A stretch of DNA of 64,000 bases, taken from Ustulina deusta (lineage: Eukaryota; Ascomycota; Sordariomycetes; Xylariales; Xylariaceae). Below, one piece after another: positions 24,257 through 36,167 of this stretch. The position numbers and the translations under genes were made by a program. Within the stretch, counting starts at the first letter, position 1. Each line of letters opens with the position of its first letter. The stretch is from NCBI GenBank assembly GCA_023159155.1, contig JAJNNX010000034.1, positions 1-64,000 of the forward strand. Reading direction: 5' to 3'. The notes beneath the pieces are model-generated. The model saw only the letters and a list, made by a program, of their open reading frames with translations. It was not told the origin of the DNA and did no database searches.

Positions 24257-25432
24257 GGCTGCAGCAGGAAGGCGTTGTTCTAAGGATTCTGAGCTACAGG
24301 AGTTGGAAGAGATGGGGTTTTGTGCTGATGCATTTGCTGATGGATGCTGATGGATCTATGATTCCAAAATTTCGGGAGACTCTCGAAAGCAGTTGGAATC
24401 TCCGAGGGCAAGATGTAGTCTCTGAACTGCTGGCTCGGCCTGCATGCATAGTGCTGAAATACTGCTTTAGTGTCAAGAGGCGCTAGAGCTGTAGATTTTG
24501 TTTTCATCAGATAGGAGCAGCGTCTTAGGTACTTGCCTTCGGATTTGGGCATTTGCGTACCGTACAAACAAGAAGGAGCCCATTGTCCATTGGGCGCGGC
24601 AAGCAGGTCAGCCGCATGCGCAGCCTACGGAGTACTATACGCTCTACATAGGCTACCGAACTAATCAGACGTCTCGGTCAGGCAGCTGTCATCAACCTTG
24701 TACCGACCTTACTAAGCGCACACATCAACCACGTCGCCAATGACTGCGGGGTTCAAACTTCACTACGAACGCCATGCCAGGTCGCACACTTGGCTCGCAG
24801 CCGTCGTCATTATCACGTCAAACGTCGCTCCATTCTCGGCAGTTATATCTGCATTGCCCACGGTCGAAACTTGATGGATGCCAATACGCTTCGTCATCTC
24901 ATACCATTGCTTTAGGTATGTATCGCGATGACAGCAAACACGGCAATAGTGAAACGGTCTCTCTGAAACTAGCTCTCGCTCTATCATGCTTCGTGTTCCA
25001 CGCGATTTGTTCTTCGCTATTACGACCTGTCACTAAGGACTCTCTGTGAGCATCCAATCGCTTATATTTTCCTGTGCAGGTAGGTGAAAACCGCCCTCAG
25101 TCTGCGCACTGGTTGTATACGGTACATTAGTGCGGCCTTAAATTCAGCCTCGGACCCCCGCCTCTCCCCCTTTCGCCTACATCCATCGCAAGCGGTTTTC
25201 AGCTCGTCAGCCTACAATATGCCCAACCAACCAACTTGCATGGGTCACGCCGTGGCGCTGCCCATCATTCAATCATTCACATAAAGTGAGGGCTCACCTT
25301 ACCATCGGCGCCTCCTTCGTTTGTTCTTATGTTGCCTCCCCATTTCATGGTTTTGCCATTGCCAGCCCATTACAAGCAGCCGCCGCCAAACTAATAACTC
25401 GATAACGCAGGATTCTGATCACCGAGTTAATT
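24257..25432. other. Divergent intergenic region between kinase and BTB gene
   Basis: About 1.2 kb with short chance ORFs only. It must hold the promoters of the minus-strand kinase and the plus-strand BTB protein. No clear motif seen. Confidence 0.5.
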
Positions 25433-26964
25433 ATGGGTGAGATCGAGACGAAGAAGTACGTCGTCGCCCCCAATGGAGATGTCATAATTCATCTTTGCAA
25501 CTTCGACCCCCCGTTCGCAGTTCTGCCGGAAGATGAAGAACTCTACGTCCCTCGAAAGATCAAGCCCCTCTTCGTCTCGACTTCTGCCTTCGGCTCTACT
25601 GGCGGCCTCTTTGGCTCCAAACCTCCCTCCGACTCTACTTCCGCCTTTGGCTCTGGTGGTGGGCTCTTCGGCTCAAAACCCACCTCTGGTTTTACTGGCC
25701 TGTTTGGCTCTGCCGCGCCCTCCGGCTCAAAACCCACCTCTGGTTTTACTAGCCTGTTTAGCTCTGCCGCGCCCTCCGGCTCAAAACCCACCTTTAGTTT
25801 TACTGGCCCCTTAGACTCAACTGCACCCCCAGACTCTACTACCCCCTCAAGTTCGACAGGTGCTGCTTCCTCTGCAGACAATCTCAAGCAACAACCCCAA
25901 CCACACAGCGATGGTACAATTGCCACCCCTGCCCAGACTCCCTTCAATGTATCAGCTGTGACTGATTTTTATAGATGTTGAACATGAGCCGACTAGGGTG
26001 GCGCCACAAGTACCCAGTGAGAAAGCCGTAAAACCCGAAGAGCAAACGGAGCCCTCTGTTTCTTCCCCCGAAATACATTTACAAGTTTCCTCGGCTCACC
26101 TGAAACTCGCATCCCGATACTTCCAAAAAGCTTTTGATGGCAAATTTAAGGAATCGCAACCCGACAGTGACGGTCTCCTACACGTAGATGCATCCGGCTG
26201 GGATATGGAGGCCCTGCTCATTGTGCTCTGGGTAATTCACGGTAAGAACCGGGGTATTCCAAAGACCATTGATTTGGAGCTGTTGGCAAAGATTGCCGTC
26301 ATTGTGGACTATTACGATTGCCATGAGATGTTTGATGCCTTCGCCGAATTATGGCTCCAGCGACTTAAAGGCCGCTTCATTCTTCTGCACAAACTCGATA
26401 GAGAACTCGTCTTGCTTCTCTTCGTTTCGTGGATGTTTGGCTGGACAAATGAATTCAAGCTGGCCACGAGGATCGTCCTGCACCAGAGCAAAGGGCCACT
26501 CCGTACACTGGATCTGCCCATCCCGGAAGCAATCACCAGCAAGTTTACTCCAATCACTATTATTTTGGAAGCTGCTAACGGGTGAAGCAATAGCTGCCCT
26601 CACTTCTCGGAGAGAGGAGGCTCTCTGGAAAATTGGTTTCGCGCTTGACAGGTTGGTTTCGGGTTTCCGGTCGGGACCCCCAATCTGCTCTTTTGAGTGT
26701 GCCTCAATGAATCTCGGTGCTCTTTCGAGGCAGATATATCAGACAAAAGAACTTAATATGCTTGCGAATAGGTTCATGAATTTAGATGGCCAAAGTGTTG
26801 CGTCAACTATGGCAGCCGCTCATACAATTCGATCTCCCAACTGGACGTGTAGCAGCGGTTTGGAGGGGCCGTTCTGCAATTTAGGTCCACTAGTCAGATC
26901 AGAAATCGACAAACTAGAAACCCTAGAGGGATTGAACCTCAAGGATTTTATGATGCCTGTCTAA
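25433..26964 (+). CDS. FG-rich BTB/POZ-like protein with a probable frameshift
   Basis: Exon 1 (25433-25913) starts with a conserved-looking VVAPNGDVIIHL segment and then about 90 residues rich in Phe-Gly, Ser and Pro. An intron of 61 nt (25914-25974, branch-like GTGACTGAT) joins it in phase to a BTB-type fold: IHLQVSSAHLKLASRYFQKA at about residue 190, then LLHVDASGWDMEALLIVLWV and LELLAKIAVIVDYYDCHEM. Fungal BTB proteins of this kind are common, and their function is unknown. The frame stops at 26585. The next frame continues at once with EAIAALTSRREEALWKIGF and runs to 26964, as homologous proteins do, so one extra base in the GGG at about 26580 probably shifts the frame. The total would be about 490 residues. 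Confidence 0.7.
25670..25831 (+). repeat. 54 bp coding tandem repeat in the FG segment
   Basis: Two near-identical 54 bp units (25670-25723, 25724-25777) and a diverged third encode 18-residue repeats of the type GSKPTSGFTGLFGSAAPS. Low divergence suggests recent unit duplication. Confidence 0.8.
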
Positions 26965-27674
26965 GATTACGGTAGGCACATTGTTAGGTGAAGGAGTTTG
27001 AGGACCGAGGCACATTGCTGCTGGGGAGATGATTAATTAGCCCGTCAAGTCTCCAGGCCGCATATACGTTGTCTTGCGCCTCTCGCGAATACCCTGTCCT
27101 GTTTTCTAATACAAATCTGAAATGTCTTCGGTAAATTGTCGCCGACTCCAAGATTGTGACTAATTAACGAGAAGAACCAAATGATGATAGAAGGTGATGT
27201 GAGTTAACTTTACGACGTTAAATTATAGTCCTAGATTCTGGCTTTTACTCTCACACTCTATCTTGACCCCTGTCTACTGACTTGTGTTTCAAACAACGCA
27301 CTGACTCGACACTTGGGACTCACGTCATTTAGATATTACGCAATGGGGGGGAGCTTTGATGTTTTAATACTTTTTATTTATTTTCCAACACCTCTTTGTA
27401 AAACAGCCTCAACTATTCATTTGCCCAGAGGCAAGTGCCAGTGGTCTTCATCTACCCATATTGAAAAACCCGCCCTTCCTTAGGGGCCTAGAAAAGCCCA
27501 TGGGTTTTTCTTGGGGGCCCATGGGGGCCCCAAATGGGAACCCTATAATACGGCACCTTAGGTCTTAGGGCCGTTGCAGAGCGAGCTGACATCACGCACG
27601 CCCAACTACGACTTGCCGCTATCGACCATATTACCGGGATTTCACCACGCAACTGCTGTCTAAGGGAGAGCTAG
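26965..27674. other. Gene-free interval with G/C-rich near-repeats
   Basis: No ORF of note. Around 27480-27540 there are several overlapping GGGGCC, GGGCCCATGGG and CCCATGG palindromic blocks. Otherwise nothing recognisable. Confidence 0.45.
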
Positions 27675-28288
27675 ATGTACTCACTCAGGTTGGTATCAAG
27701 ACCATCCGGGGAGATCCGCTCGCTCGATAACATCGAGAAGCTGGCACCTGGAGAGCATTCCTCCGGATCAGCCTATTTGAAGTTGTTCCTGGACTCGCTC
27801 AAGTCAGTCATCACGCGCCTCCCATGCCGTCGGAAAACCCTGCAGCCACAACCTCCCGTGTACACGAATGGATTCGGGCTGGCGGAGCAGATGGCGCGGG
27901 ACCGGGATTTGCCTCTCTGCGGGTGCACGTTGCAGCAGATCATTCTCGGCAGCACCGAGAATCCGAGCTTCCGGCAGATACTAAAAGGTCAAGAGTGGTA
28001 GCGGGTTATTCAGCCCGTCGGAAGAGCAGTGCGATGTCTTCTCGTGGGCTATCAATGGTACGGCGTAGCGCCGGCTTCTGGGGGCTCGAGGGGGACGGGT
28101 GGGCACTGCGCCTGCTGCTGCGCGGGTTGGGGATCAGATTGGTTTGCTTCTCGGGTGTAGTGTGCCGTTAATCTGAAGGAAGACAGGGGACGGCGGGTGG
28201 TTATTGGGGAGTGTTATGTCCATGGTATTATGGATGGGGAGGTGCTCGCGAGCGGGAAGGAGGCTGTGGGTGATATCAAGCTTTACTG
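27675..28288 (+). pseudogene. Decayed C-terminal part of a HET-domain protein
   Basis: The last stretch (about 28170-28288) reads RRVVIGECYVHGIMDGEVL and ends DIKLY with TGA. This is the hallmark C-terminal block of large fungal HET proteins, which typically read YVHGIMDGE. Just upstream, in other frames, are GFWGLEGDG and VGDQIGLLLGCSVPLI, matching the usual GYLGL..VGD..C.L.G..VP..LR sequence. The blocks lie in three frames and are separated by stops, so the gene is broken. The open frame 27675-28001 precedes them and may be its variable region, but shows no recognisable family. The N-terminal HET domain is absent here. Confidence 0.65.
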
Positions 28289-29192
28289 AGGCGTGCTGGT
28301 TAAGTAGTACGGGACCTACCTCTGTCTTCGCTAACAAGAATTAGTACCCTCTGTTACCGTGTTGTTGCGCCGAATTAAGTTATGTTCTATTATGATTGTC
28401 TGATTCCCCAATTGGAAAGTCACATGTTTATACTAGGAAGTGCAGGTAATTATAGCCCATCGCTTTCTATAAGAGCAATTGAAGTGAGTGCCTCTAATCA
28501 TATACTTGAGCTTACTGACATTGTCTACTCTAATGTGAGGTTGTGCCTGCAACTCGAATAAACCATCTTGCTTAAACTTTTGGTCACGCGGATAGCTAAG
28601 TTCTGTTAGCAGTAGATGGGTTGGGGGGACTCCGTCTTCAGATCGCAACATTTCCAATCCTGCCTACTTATTTTTTGCAGTACCCCCACTCTCTGCTAAA
28701 ACGCCAGACGGCCCCTGAGTCTGCTGCTTAGCTCTATCTCGGCGATTAGCTAGATAAGGTTCGGTGTTGGCTTAATAACGACGTAATACTTTATGAAGTC
28801 TTCACGCAAGCTTGACCGAAGATTTAGTTGGTAAAGAGCATCGCCGGATAAGAAATAGTTTAGACATAAATTACCCCATCGCTCTGTGACCGCAGTTCCT
28901 CAACAAAGACATGGCTTTTCGAGTAACTGATACAAGCAAGACTAGAATCTAGGCTCTGGTAGAATACAATGGCTAGCAGTGATGAATGATGTCTAGTTCA
29001 GAGATCGAACATAATTTCCCCTGAAACAACCTCCCTAGTAGCCTCAAACCATCGCTCGACTTGTTGTTTAATCCCCCATGGCAGACTTGGAAACCCATAC
29101 TATAATCCTCTGCATTACCCTTGAATCTAATAGAGTGCAGTGAGGTAGGAACTTTTTCTTTGTCCGCTTCCAACTTCTCAAACACACATCGT
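28289..29192. other. Gene-free interval, about 0.9 kb
   Basis: Short chance ORFs only. It includes the 3' flank of the minus-strand SIR2-NACHT gene. Nothing recognisable. Confidence 0.45.
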
Positions 29193-32137
29193 TCATTTAC
29201 CCTCCTTTTTCTTCTTCCGGCCCGAATCTTTCTCCTTTTTCGTCCGCTTTCCACCCGGGAGCACATCGCTGTCGTCGTTGCCGTCATCAGAATCCTTGCC
29301 ACCACCGGCGTATTTATTCCCCTCATCACCCTCATCTCCAGAGCCCTCTTCCAAAGCGGCTGCGGCGAGCTTTCCCAGAGCTTCGTCGTCCAAGCCCCCA
29401 CGTGTAGCCCCTATCTCACCCAGCCGATTAAGTTTCCAGTACACCCATCGGAGGCTGCGGAAAAGCCCGAGTCAGCATATTTCTATCGAGTTAAATGGCT
29501 ATAGTTTAGCTGGATACTTACTTTTCGCCACGCCTGTGGATCTGGCGTATTAGATCCTGACGGATGTTCACGTAATTTGCCAAGGCGGGGTCGTTGCCAA
29601 AACGGTTCCTGAGCCATTCCATCGCAGCCGTTCCTGTCGTATTCCGATTAAGTGCAACTTCAGCCCAGCTCGCCGGGTTCGCCGTTCGAGCTTGTGGTAG
29701 CCCTAGTACGTTCTGGCGGGCCTTCGCCCTCCTGCCTCTCAGTAGCCTCTGGGGCCGAACTGGCGGGTCTATCCCGACTGTCAGGGGGTTCTCAGCCGTG
29801 ACGAGGAGATGGAAATTCTCCAACCGCAAGCTGGTAATGGCTCTGATAAATCTCGAGTACTCGTTCTGCATATTCACCGAAAGTGTCTCCAACTCATCGA
29901 TGACGAGATATGTGTTTCCAGGTGCTACCGGGTCTCCGCGGTTGGGAGCTGGCGGCCTGTCGAGGTCCTGAAGAATCTGTATGAGGGCCGTCTGGAGCTC
30001 GTCGTTTGTGGGTAGTCTCGCTGGATGGTAATTCGTGCAATCCGTGTACAGGGCACGTAGGGAGGCAAAGACAGTTTCTGGTGGACAAAACTGCGAAATA
30101 ACGGTTCGTAGGAACATATTGAAGTCGTAGAGCTGTATATCGGGGGATTCAATGTACGGTCTATACGTTGCACAGAAGAAATAGGCAAGCGAGTCCCGAC
30201 TCCGTTTCGAAGCACCCAGTCTGCAGTTTCTTAACGTATCATGGATCACGGAGGCGCAGAACATTGTTTTACCAAATCCCTCTACGTATTTGCTCTGTTA
30301 GCTATCGAAAAAGGCGTGTCGTCCGAGGGATATACTCCTTACCATCTCCCCTCACTCTTACGCGACAAGGGGTGTTTACAGACCAAATGTCTTGACTCTG
30401 CGTTATTTGCCGATCGAACCTGTTAGGGCCGTGGAGGTTCATCATATCGTTGAGGAATCCAGATTGGTCGGCAGGTGCTAACCAATGATGAATCCTCTTT
30501 CGCTCGCGCTCTTCGGGTAATTCTGTGACTGTTGGGAATTAGTTGAGTCTATGAGACTTATGATATGACGTCTTACGACTACGCTCTCGGTGTTCGCTGT
30601 GGTCTAGCAGATTTGTGAGGTACCGTGGGATGTCGTCAAAAGAGTCACATCTTAAGTGAATTAGGGGTAATTGAGTTACCGGGTTCGGTTCACGACTCTG
30701 GAGCAAAATGTAGTGGCTTGCGCTGGTTCCAATATTCCTCTCTCCGATCCAGTTAATGAGTGATCCGAAATTTGGATCTGACAAACCACCTCCACAGCCG
30801 ACGAACAAAACAGTTTTCGTGGCTAGAATATGCTGCAGTGTCTCTTGGACAACCTGGTCATTCTTCACACGCCAGTATTGCTCCGCGGATAGCACGATGT
30901 GCTTTGCGTTCTTCCAGATACCATGAGGATGGAAGATGGCGGGCCGTGAACCTCGTCGGTATGACATTAGGCCTTTGGGGTCCGAAGCATCGATAGGTTC
31001 TAGGTTACAGTGCCTCTCAAGCAAGTCATCGTAATTTGTCGTGAATAACAAGGCGCCCTGTTGCTGAAGTGACCTTATAGCGTCTAGGATTTCAAGATGA
31101 TCTACATGATTTCTATATAGGTTTTGGAATTGCGCCCTCACTGACAGGGAAAAAAAAGTTAGTCTTGAGAACCTTGATAGGGACTGGGGCGCGCTTGGGT
31201 ACAAGTGACATTCCAATAGAATAGGTGCCTGCTACTCACTCCACGTTGTCTCCAGATCAATACGACTAGCCAAAAGTTTCTGAATCCTATTTGTGACATC
31301 CTCACGGTCCGCCTCGGTGGGGTCATTCTTCTGCAATATTTTCCTAGCGCTAGCGAGGTCTGCTTGATTTCTCGGCTGCACAGTCAGTCCAGAAGCCTGA
31401 TCCTCAAAATAGTCCAAAGCATTGGACACTGTTTATCCAAGTTAGTGCTTTTATTTATGTATGCACGAGGTCATAAGGACAATCGGGTGCATGAAAGTCC
31501 TTGTAACGATCGGCCAGGATTGCCCGAGTTCCAGGGTTGTTGGAAATGGTGAGTGAAGATGGTCAATAGCTCAAAATTACTTACTAAGTCCCCACCATGA
31601 GAGCCGTTGGCTTTGGCTGGAAGCTGAGTAAAGAGTCACGCCCGAGCCAACACATATTGCCAAGCGGCCGAACTTAAGTTGCTCGCGAAGTATTCGCGTA
31701 GCCTCATCTTGTATTCTGAGCGCTTCGGCGGCTTTTCTTTCCATGTCTCTTTCCCTAGCTTCTTCACTCAGCTGCCTTATCTTCTTCTCATTGACCTGTG
31801 GAGAAATTGAGGGGCTTGGTTGAGAGGTTGGAACAGTAGCCTTCAAAGCCACAACCTCAAAAGCCACAGCTCTTGGGCCTATAGGATTAAGAGGTTGAGG
31901 ATCGGTGTGTTGGAGATCTGGCTCTTGAGGAATAGAATCTTGAAGTTGAGGGTCTTGAGGGCCATGATCTTGGGGTTCTACAGGTTGAGTTTCTGAATCT
32001 TGAGGTTGAGGGTCTTGGGGCTCAGAGCCTTGGAGATCGGGAGCGTGAGAATTCGGTGTTGCTGTCCGTGAATTTGGATCTGGGCCATAAAGAGAATCGC
32101 CGCCACCATCACTGTCAGCTATAGAGGAACCAACCAT
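29193..32137 (-). CDS. NLR-type protein: SIR2-like domain fused to NACHT ATPase
   Basis: Six exons (32137-31585, 31428-31240, 31140-30577, 30528-30362, 30294-29522, 29454-29193) join in phase into 835 residues. Introns are 156, 99, 48, 67 and 67 nt. Residues 1-110 are low complexity with repeated P/Q/D motifs. A charged helix follows, then a SIR2-like domain: AICVGSGVTLYSA (about 160-172), FTTNYDDLLE (about 280), FHPHGIWKN (318) and FVGCGGGLSDPNF (about 360). Then come a WLAP linker, Walker A EGFGKT (496-501), LAYFFC, Walker B YLVIDELE and sensor-like HLLVTAEN, ending with LRWVYWKLNRL and a Lys-rich tail. SIR2-like domains in immune proteins of other kingdoms hydrolyse NAD; this role is inferred here. 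No WD, ankyrin or TPR repeats follow. The fourth intron donor has an alternative 18 nt upstream. Confidence 0.87.
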
Positions 32138-33407
32138 GGTTGATGGGACCTTTGTATGTTAGGCTGGTTAAACTTGTAGCTTTTATTTGTTCAAAAGGGA
32201 AGATTTAGAAGCCTTGTTGCCCCAAGAGCCGACAGCGAACTGAGATTCTGAACACATCAAATGATTTTAGATTTCTCTGTCCGAGGTTAGACCAAAGTGC
32301 GATTTTCGAAGTGACCGTGAAGGCGACCACCCACTTCTTGTGAGATACTAGGAACAAAGAAATTTGTGTTTTGCATGACTCAAATTAGCCAAGCCATATG
32401 ACTATACCCAAAGTCGATGATTGAAAACAAACACGCCAGACTTTATCTGACTCAAGCCACCTACTGCATGCGGCGAACATTCAAGCATGGGCGAGACTTC
32501 CGAAAACTATGCAATACGCATTCGGGTTTGTATTTCAATAACATGAAAGGCCACAATATATCTTTACTGGGTCTGACACCGCATCGTGTACGAATGTCAC
32601 GGTCTTCCACTCGATTCAGATCGGTCATCATGTAAGATCTCAGAACTCCATCAAAATTTGCATAAATTTAGAAGGAATACTCGAGCTTTTTGCTGGTTCT
32701 AGATATGCATTTATACTATGTTGTAAAACAAACTTCGGTGCCGTTGATGAAGGAGCTCCACGGCCCATAGCGCAACCTAGGTACTTAGCCGTGACAATCA
32801 TGCTTGTGATTTGGAGATCGCATTACGTATGCTGTGGTAGGCGAGAATATTAGACTACGAGCACTTAAACTGGCAGCGAAATTAAGCTCGAAACGGCACA
32901 AGGTGTAGGTTTGCTGATCCGGCCATCGGTCGGAAGACTGACTATATCATATGCCTGCGTCCTCCTGCGAACCCAAAAATTCGGTGGCGTTTGTATCGGT
33001 TGCAAAGCACCTGATCGAATGGGCATACAATAAGATTTGGGAATCTGGAGGGCATATTTAAATTGTATGACATTCAGCTGCTCGTTACGGATGCCGATGA
33101 TCCTCCACGTGCCACCTAGGAACTACCCAACACCGTTTGAGTTTCCAGTTACGAAGAAAAAGATTAGTAAAAACTATAAAAGATGCTTGGAGGAGCTGTA
33201 GTGTCGTTAGGCGGACAGATAATAGGGGATATGTTCGAATCCTATTAGCGCAAGCATGTGTCGGTTGCTCTCTTTCTGGAGGATCTGCAGAAAGGCGTTA
33301 TAAGCAAGTGGCCGCATCAAGCTTCGAAGAAATGTCATACCTATACATCATATATTGAGTTATGCCAAGTGGTTCACACCGGTGAGCGTCGATGGCATCG
33401 GCAAGCT
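32138..33407. other. Divergent intergenic region between NLR and transporter genes
   Basis: About 1.3 kb holding both promoters. It contains only chance ORFs. An in-frame extension of the transporter frame reaches up to 33258 without an ATG. A tRNA-like B box at 33232-33243 does not fold into a tRNA. Confidence 0.5.
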
Positions 33408-35466
33408 ATGGCGTTTGAAGAGGTTATGTTCAGGAATTCGGTTTGGAGTCACGATAATCGCGATATTATACTTCACAGCTTTGGTGAACTAGACACGCCA
33501 TGGAATAACGCTGGCAACAGAGGAACGCTACCCGCGCCAGAACCCGTATCGAAATTCTCAGCCGATAGCGATGATTATTATGATGATTATGATGATTATG
33601 ATGATGGGTATGTGGAGTATTCTTCGTCGCATCCCACAAGTTCGCCATTATCCCACTTATCCCGCCGTACAGAGAGACACGCACTGGGACCAAAACCCGG
33701 GCCACCGCTACAGATGTCACGGACCTATACGGTAGCCCAGAAGCCTCGCATGTATTCGACACCACAGATTCGCAGGAGTAGTGAATACGAAGAAAAGTCA
33801 TCGAAGCAAGTACAGTCGGATGCCGCCATCCGAGACGACATAGCACTACAAGAAAAAACGAACATGCCGCTATTATCGGAGACCCTGCTCGTCGCAACGA
33901 TATGTATAGCTCAGTTGTGTGCCCGTGAGTCGGCCCTTCATAATACCCAAGGCCTAGAAGTTGATTCCATGACAGAAGCAGGGATTGGCCAAACATTGCC
34001 TATCACGACGGATGTAGGGTCTCGGTTCCGAGTTGCGAACGCTAATAACCTCAGCTCGTCTATAGCGGCGTATGCTGTAACACTGGGTACATTTGTCTTG
34101 ATTGCTTGTCGGCTGGGCGAGACGCTCGGCAACAAACGCGTATTCATCGTGGGCTTGGCATGGTCATCTGTCTGGTCCCTTATTGTCGGCGCGTCTTTCT
34201 ACTCGACTCGGTCACTTTTCGTCATCAGTCGAGCTTCGCAAGGGCTAGGAGTTGCGTTGACTCTCCCGACTGGCCTGGCAATGCTTAGGGCAACCCGTCC
34301 AATCGGGGTCCGCAAGGCGGTAATATTTACCTTTTATGCCGCAATGTCGCCAATTGGCCTGGTAGGAGGGGCACTTGGCGCGAGCATTTTCGTCGAGCTA
34401 GCATGGTGGCCTTGGGTATTCTGGGCATATTCAATGACCCTCGCCGTGCTCGGGGCTATCAGTTGCTTCACTCTCCCTTCGGACCCTCGGGCACGTAGCA
34501 CGCTATCCGCAGCCCGTGCGGTTACGTTGGAGCTCGACCTTCCTGGGATGATAACTGGCAGCACTTCCCTAGGGCTCTTCGGCTTCGCATGGAGCCAGGC
34601 TCATGCAGTGGGATGGCAGCAGGCGTACATCGGCGTCATTCTGATCATGAGCGTCGTACTCGCAGGGTTATTTGTGATGATAGAAACGTGTTACGCCCCC
34701 AAACCTCTAATTCCGTACTCAGCCATGTCGTGGGAGGTATTCTGGATCGTCGTGGCAATAGGCTGCGGCTGGTCATGTTTCGGTATCTGGGTCTTCTACG
34801 GCTGGCAGTTTGTCGAGAGGCTCCGGTCAACGTCTCCACTGCTGGTGAGTTACACGATGATGGAATTGAGTTCTGCTCGGCTGACGAAGCTGCAACCAGA
34901 CTACCGCATACTTCGCTCCCAAGGCGGCGGTTGGTTGCTGCGCCGCGGCGACAACGCGATTCATCCTCCACCGGGTCGGACTGCACGCCATGTTTTGCAT
35001 GGCCCTGTTGAGCATCACGGTAGGCGCCATTCTCATGGCGACGATGCGGATCCGGCAGACTTATTGGGAGCACCTGTTCATAAGTGTGCTATTCATGGCA
35101 TGGGGCCTGCATACCAGCGTGCCGGTGGCGACGTTGATGATTTTGAAGGCGGTAAATAAGAAGCACGGCGGCATCGCAGCCAGCCTGGTCTGCACGGCTA
35201 CGTACTACGGCGTGGGACTGGGTCTGGGCGTCGCGGGGACGGTCGAAAGGAACGTGATGAGTGGGAGGTTGACGGCGCATCACAGGCTCCGAGGCTTCAG
35301 GGCCGTGTATTGGACAAGTGTTGGTCTGGCGGCATTCGGGTTCGCGGTTTGCCTGGCGTTGGCGTGGGTGTCCAGGTTGAGGCTGACTCTGGAGGAGAGC
35401 TCTAGGCGGGAACAGCGCCCTGGCTGTGATTGCGAGTGTCAAGGCGCAATTGGAGGCCAGCGCTAG
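33408..35466 (+). CDS. MFS transporter, DHA2 (14-helix) type
   Basis: Exon 1 (33408-34844) and exon 2 (34900-35466) join in phase across a 55 nt intron (GTGAGT..CCAG) to give 667 residues. About 150 cytosolic N-terminal residues include an Asp/Tyr run (DDYYDDYDDYDDGY) encoded by a GATGATTAT microsatellite. I count 14 hydrophobic helices, starting with ETLLVATICIAQLC and ending in WTSVGLAAFGFAVCLALAW. RLGETLGNKR after helix 2 is the family motif A, and the helix 4-5 region has the antiporter-like GLVGGALGA. Relatives export drugs or small organic compounds, so the substrate is unknown. The ATG at 33408 is the first in the open frame; an upstream non-ATG extension is ignored. Plasma membrane location is inferred. 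Confidence 0.88.
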
Positions 35467-36167
35467 ATTCAGAAGGGGCCCTACCATCGACACCAGGTCC
35501 ACAGGAGAGAGAATGTCGACTTCCGAAAGCAGCATGTTTGCATGTGAAAGCGGTGGGTCTGCACGACCAACCCTGTGGCTGGGTGTGTCTTGGCACTGCA
35601 CATGCGCCACATGATTGCGTAATGATGAACGAATGACTTCCCTACCAAGGTAGTCGACTGTACCAGTAGGCATGATAGCATAGGTATGACGTGTGTTTTG
35701 ACCTCTCGGACCCCTCTTGCTTGGACTCAAGCCCCTCGTTTCAAAAGGGTGCCTACCTACCCGTAAAGTACCCACCAGGCAGCACAATTCCAGCCCAAGG
35801 TCTGTCGAGCATCCGGTATACTGGTGCATGCGTCACCAAAACGCCTACATACAGGTATGTACCCAAACATACTAGTACTTGCCTGGCCATGCATTGTACC
35901 TCGCTGCGACATGGTGCACCATCAATCGGTGGTCCCACCGCTTTCTTCCCTTGCAGGCCTCCCACATAGAACCCCTCATATCTCTTCTCTACCTACATGT
36001 AGCACTATCTAGCTTGGCTACTTGGATGCTTCCCCGACCAATTCCCACGAAATAAGTATAACGACTCTCGCAACCATCAGAACAGCCCATACTGTCTTAT
36101 CATCCTATCCTCGCAGTCTTTGTGTACCCCGTTGCGCCTTGTTTAGTTGCCCATATCTTGCACCACC
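35467..36167. other. Intergenic region and leader of the RRM gene
   Basis: About 700 bp with chance ORFs only. The start of the next gene is in a good Kozak-like context, CACCACCATGGC. Confidence 0.5.

Noticed and set aside
24280..24567. Minus-strand frame just upstream of the kinase start as an N-terminal exon
   Set aside because: It ends in a stop before the kinase ATG, and no splice pair joining it in phase was found.
33180..33260. tRNA-like sequence with a GTTCGAATCC box
   Set aside because: The acceptor pairs only five bases and the T arm does not form a normal stem and seven-base loop, so no cloverleaf results.
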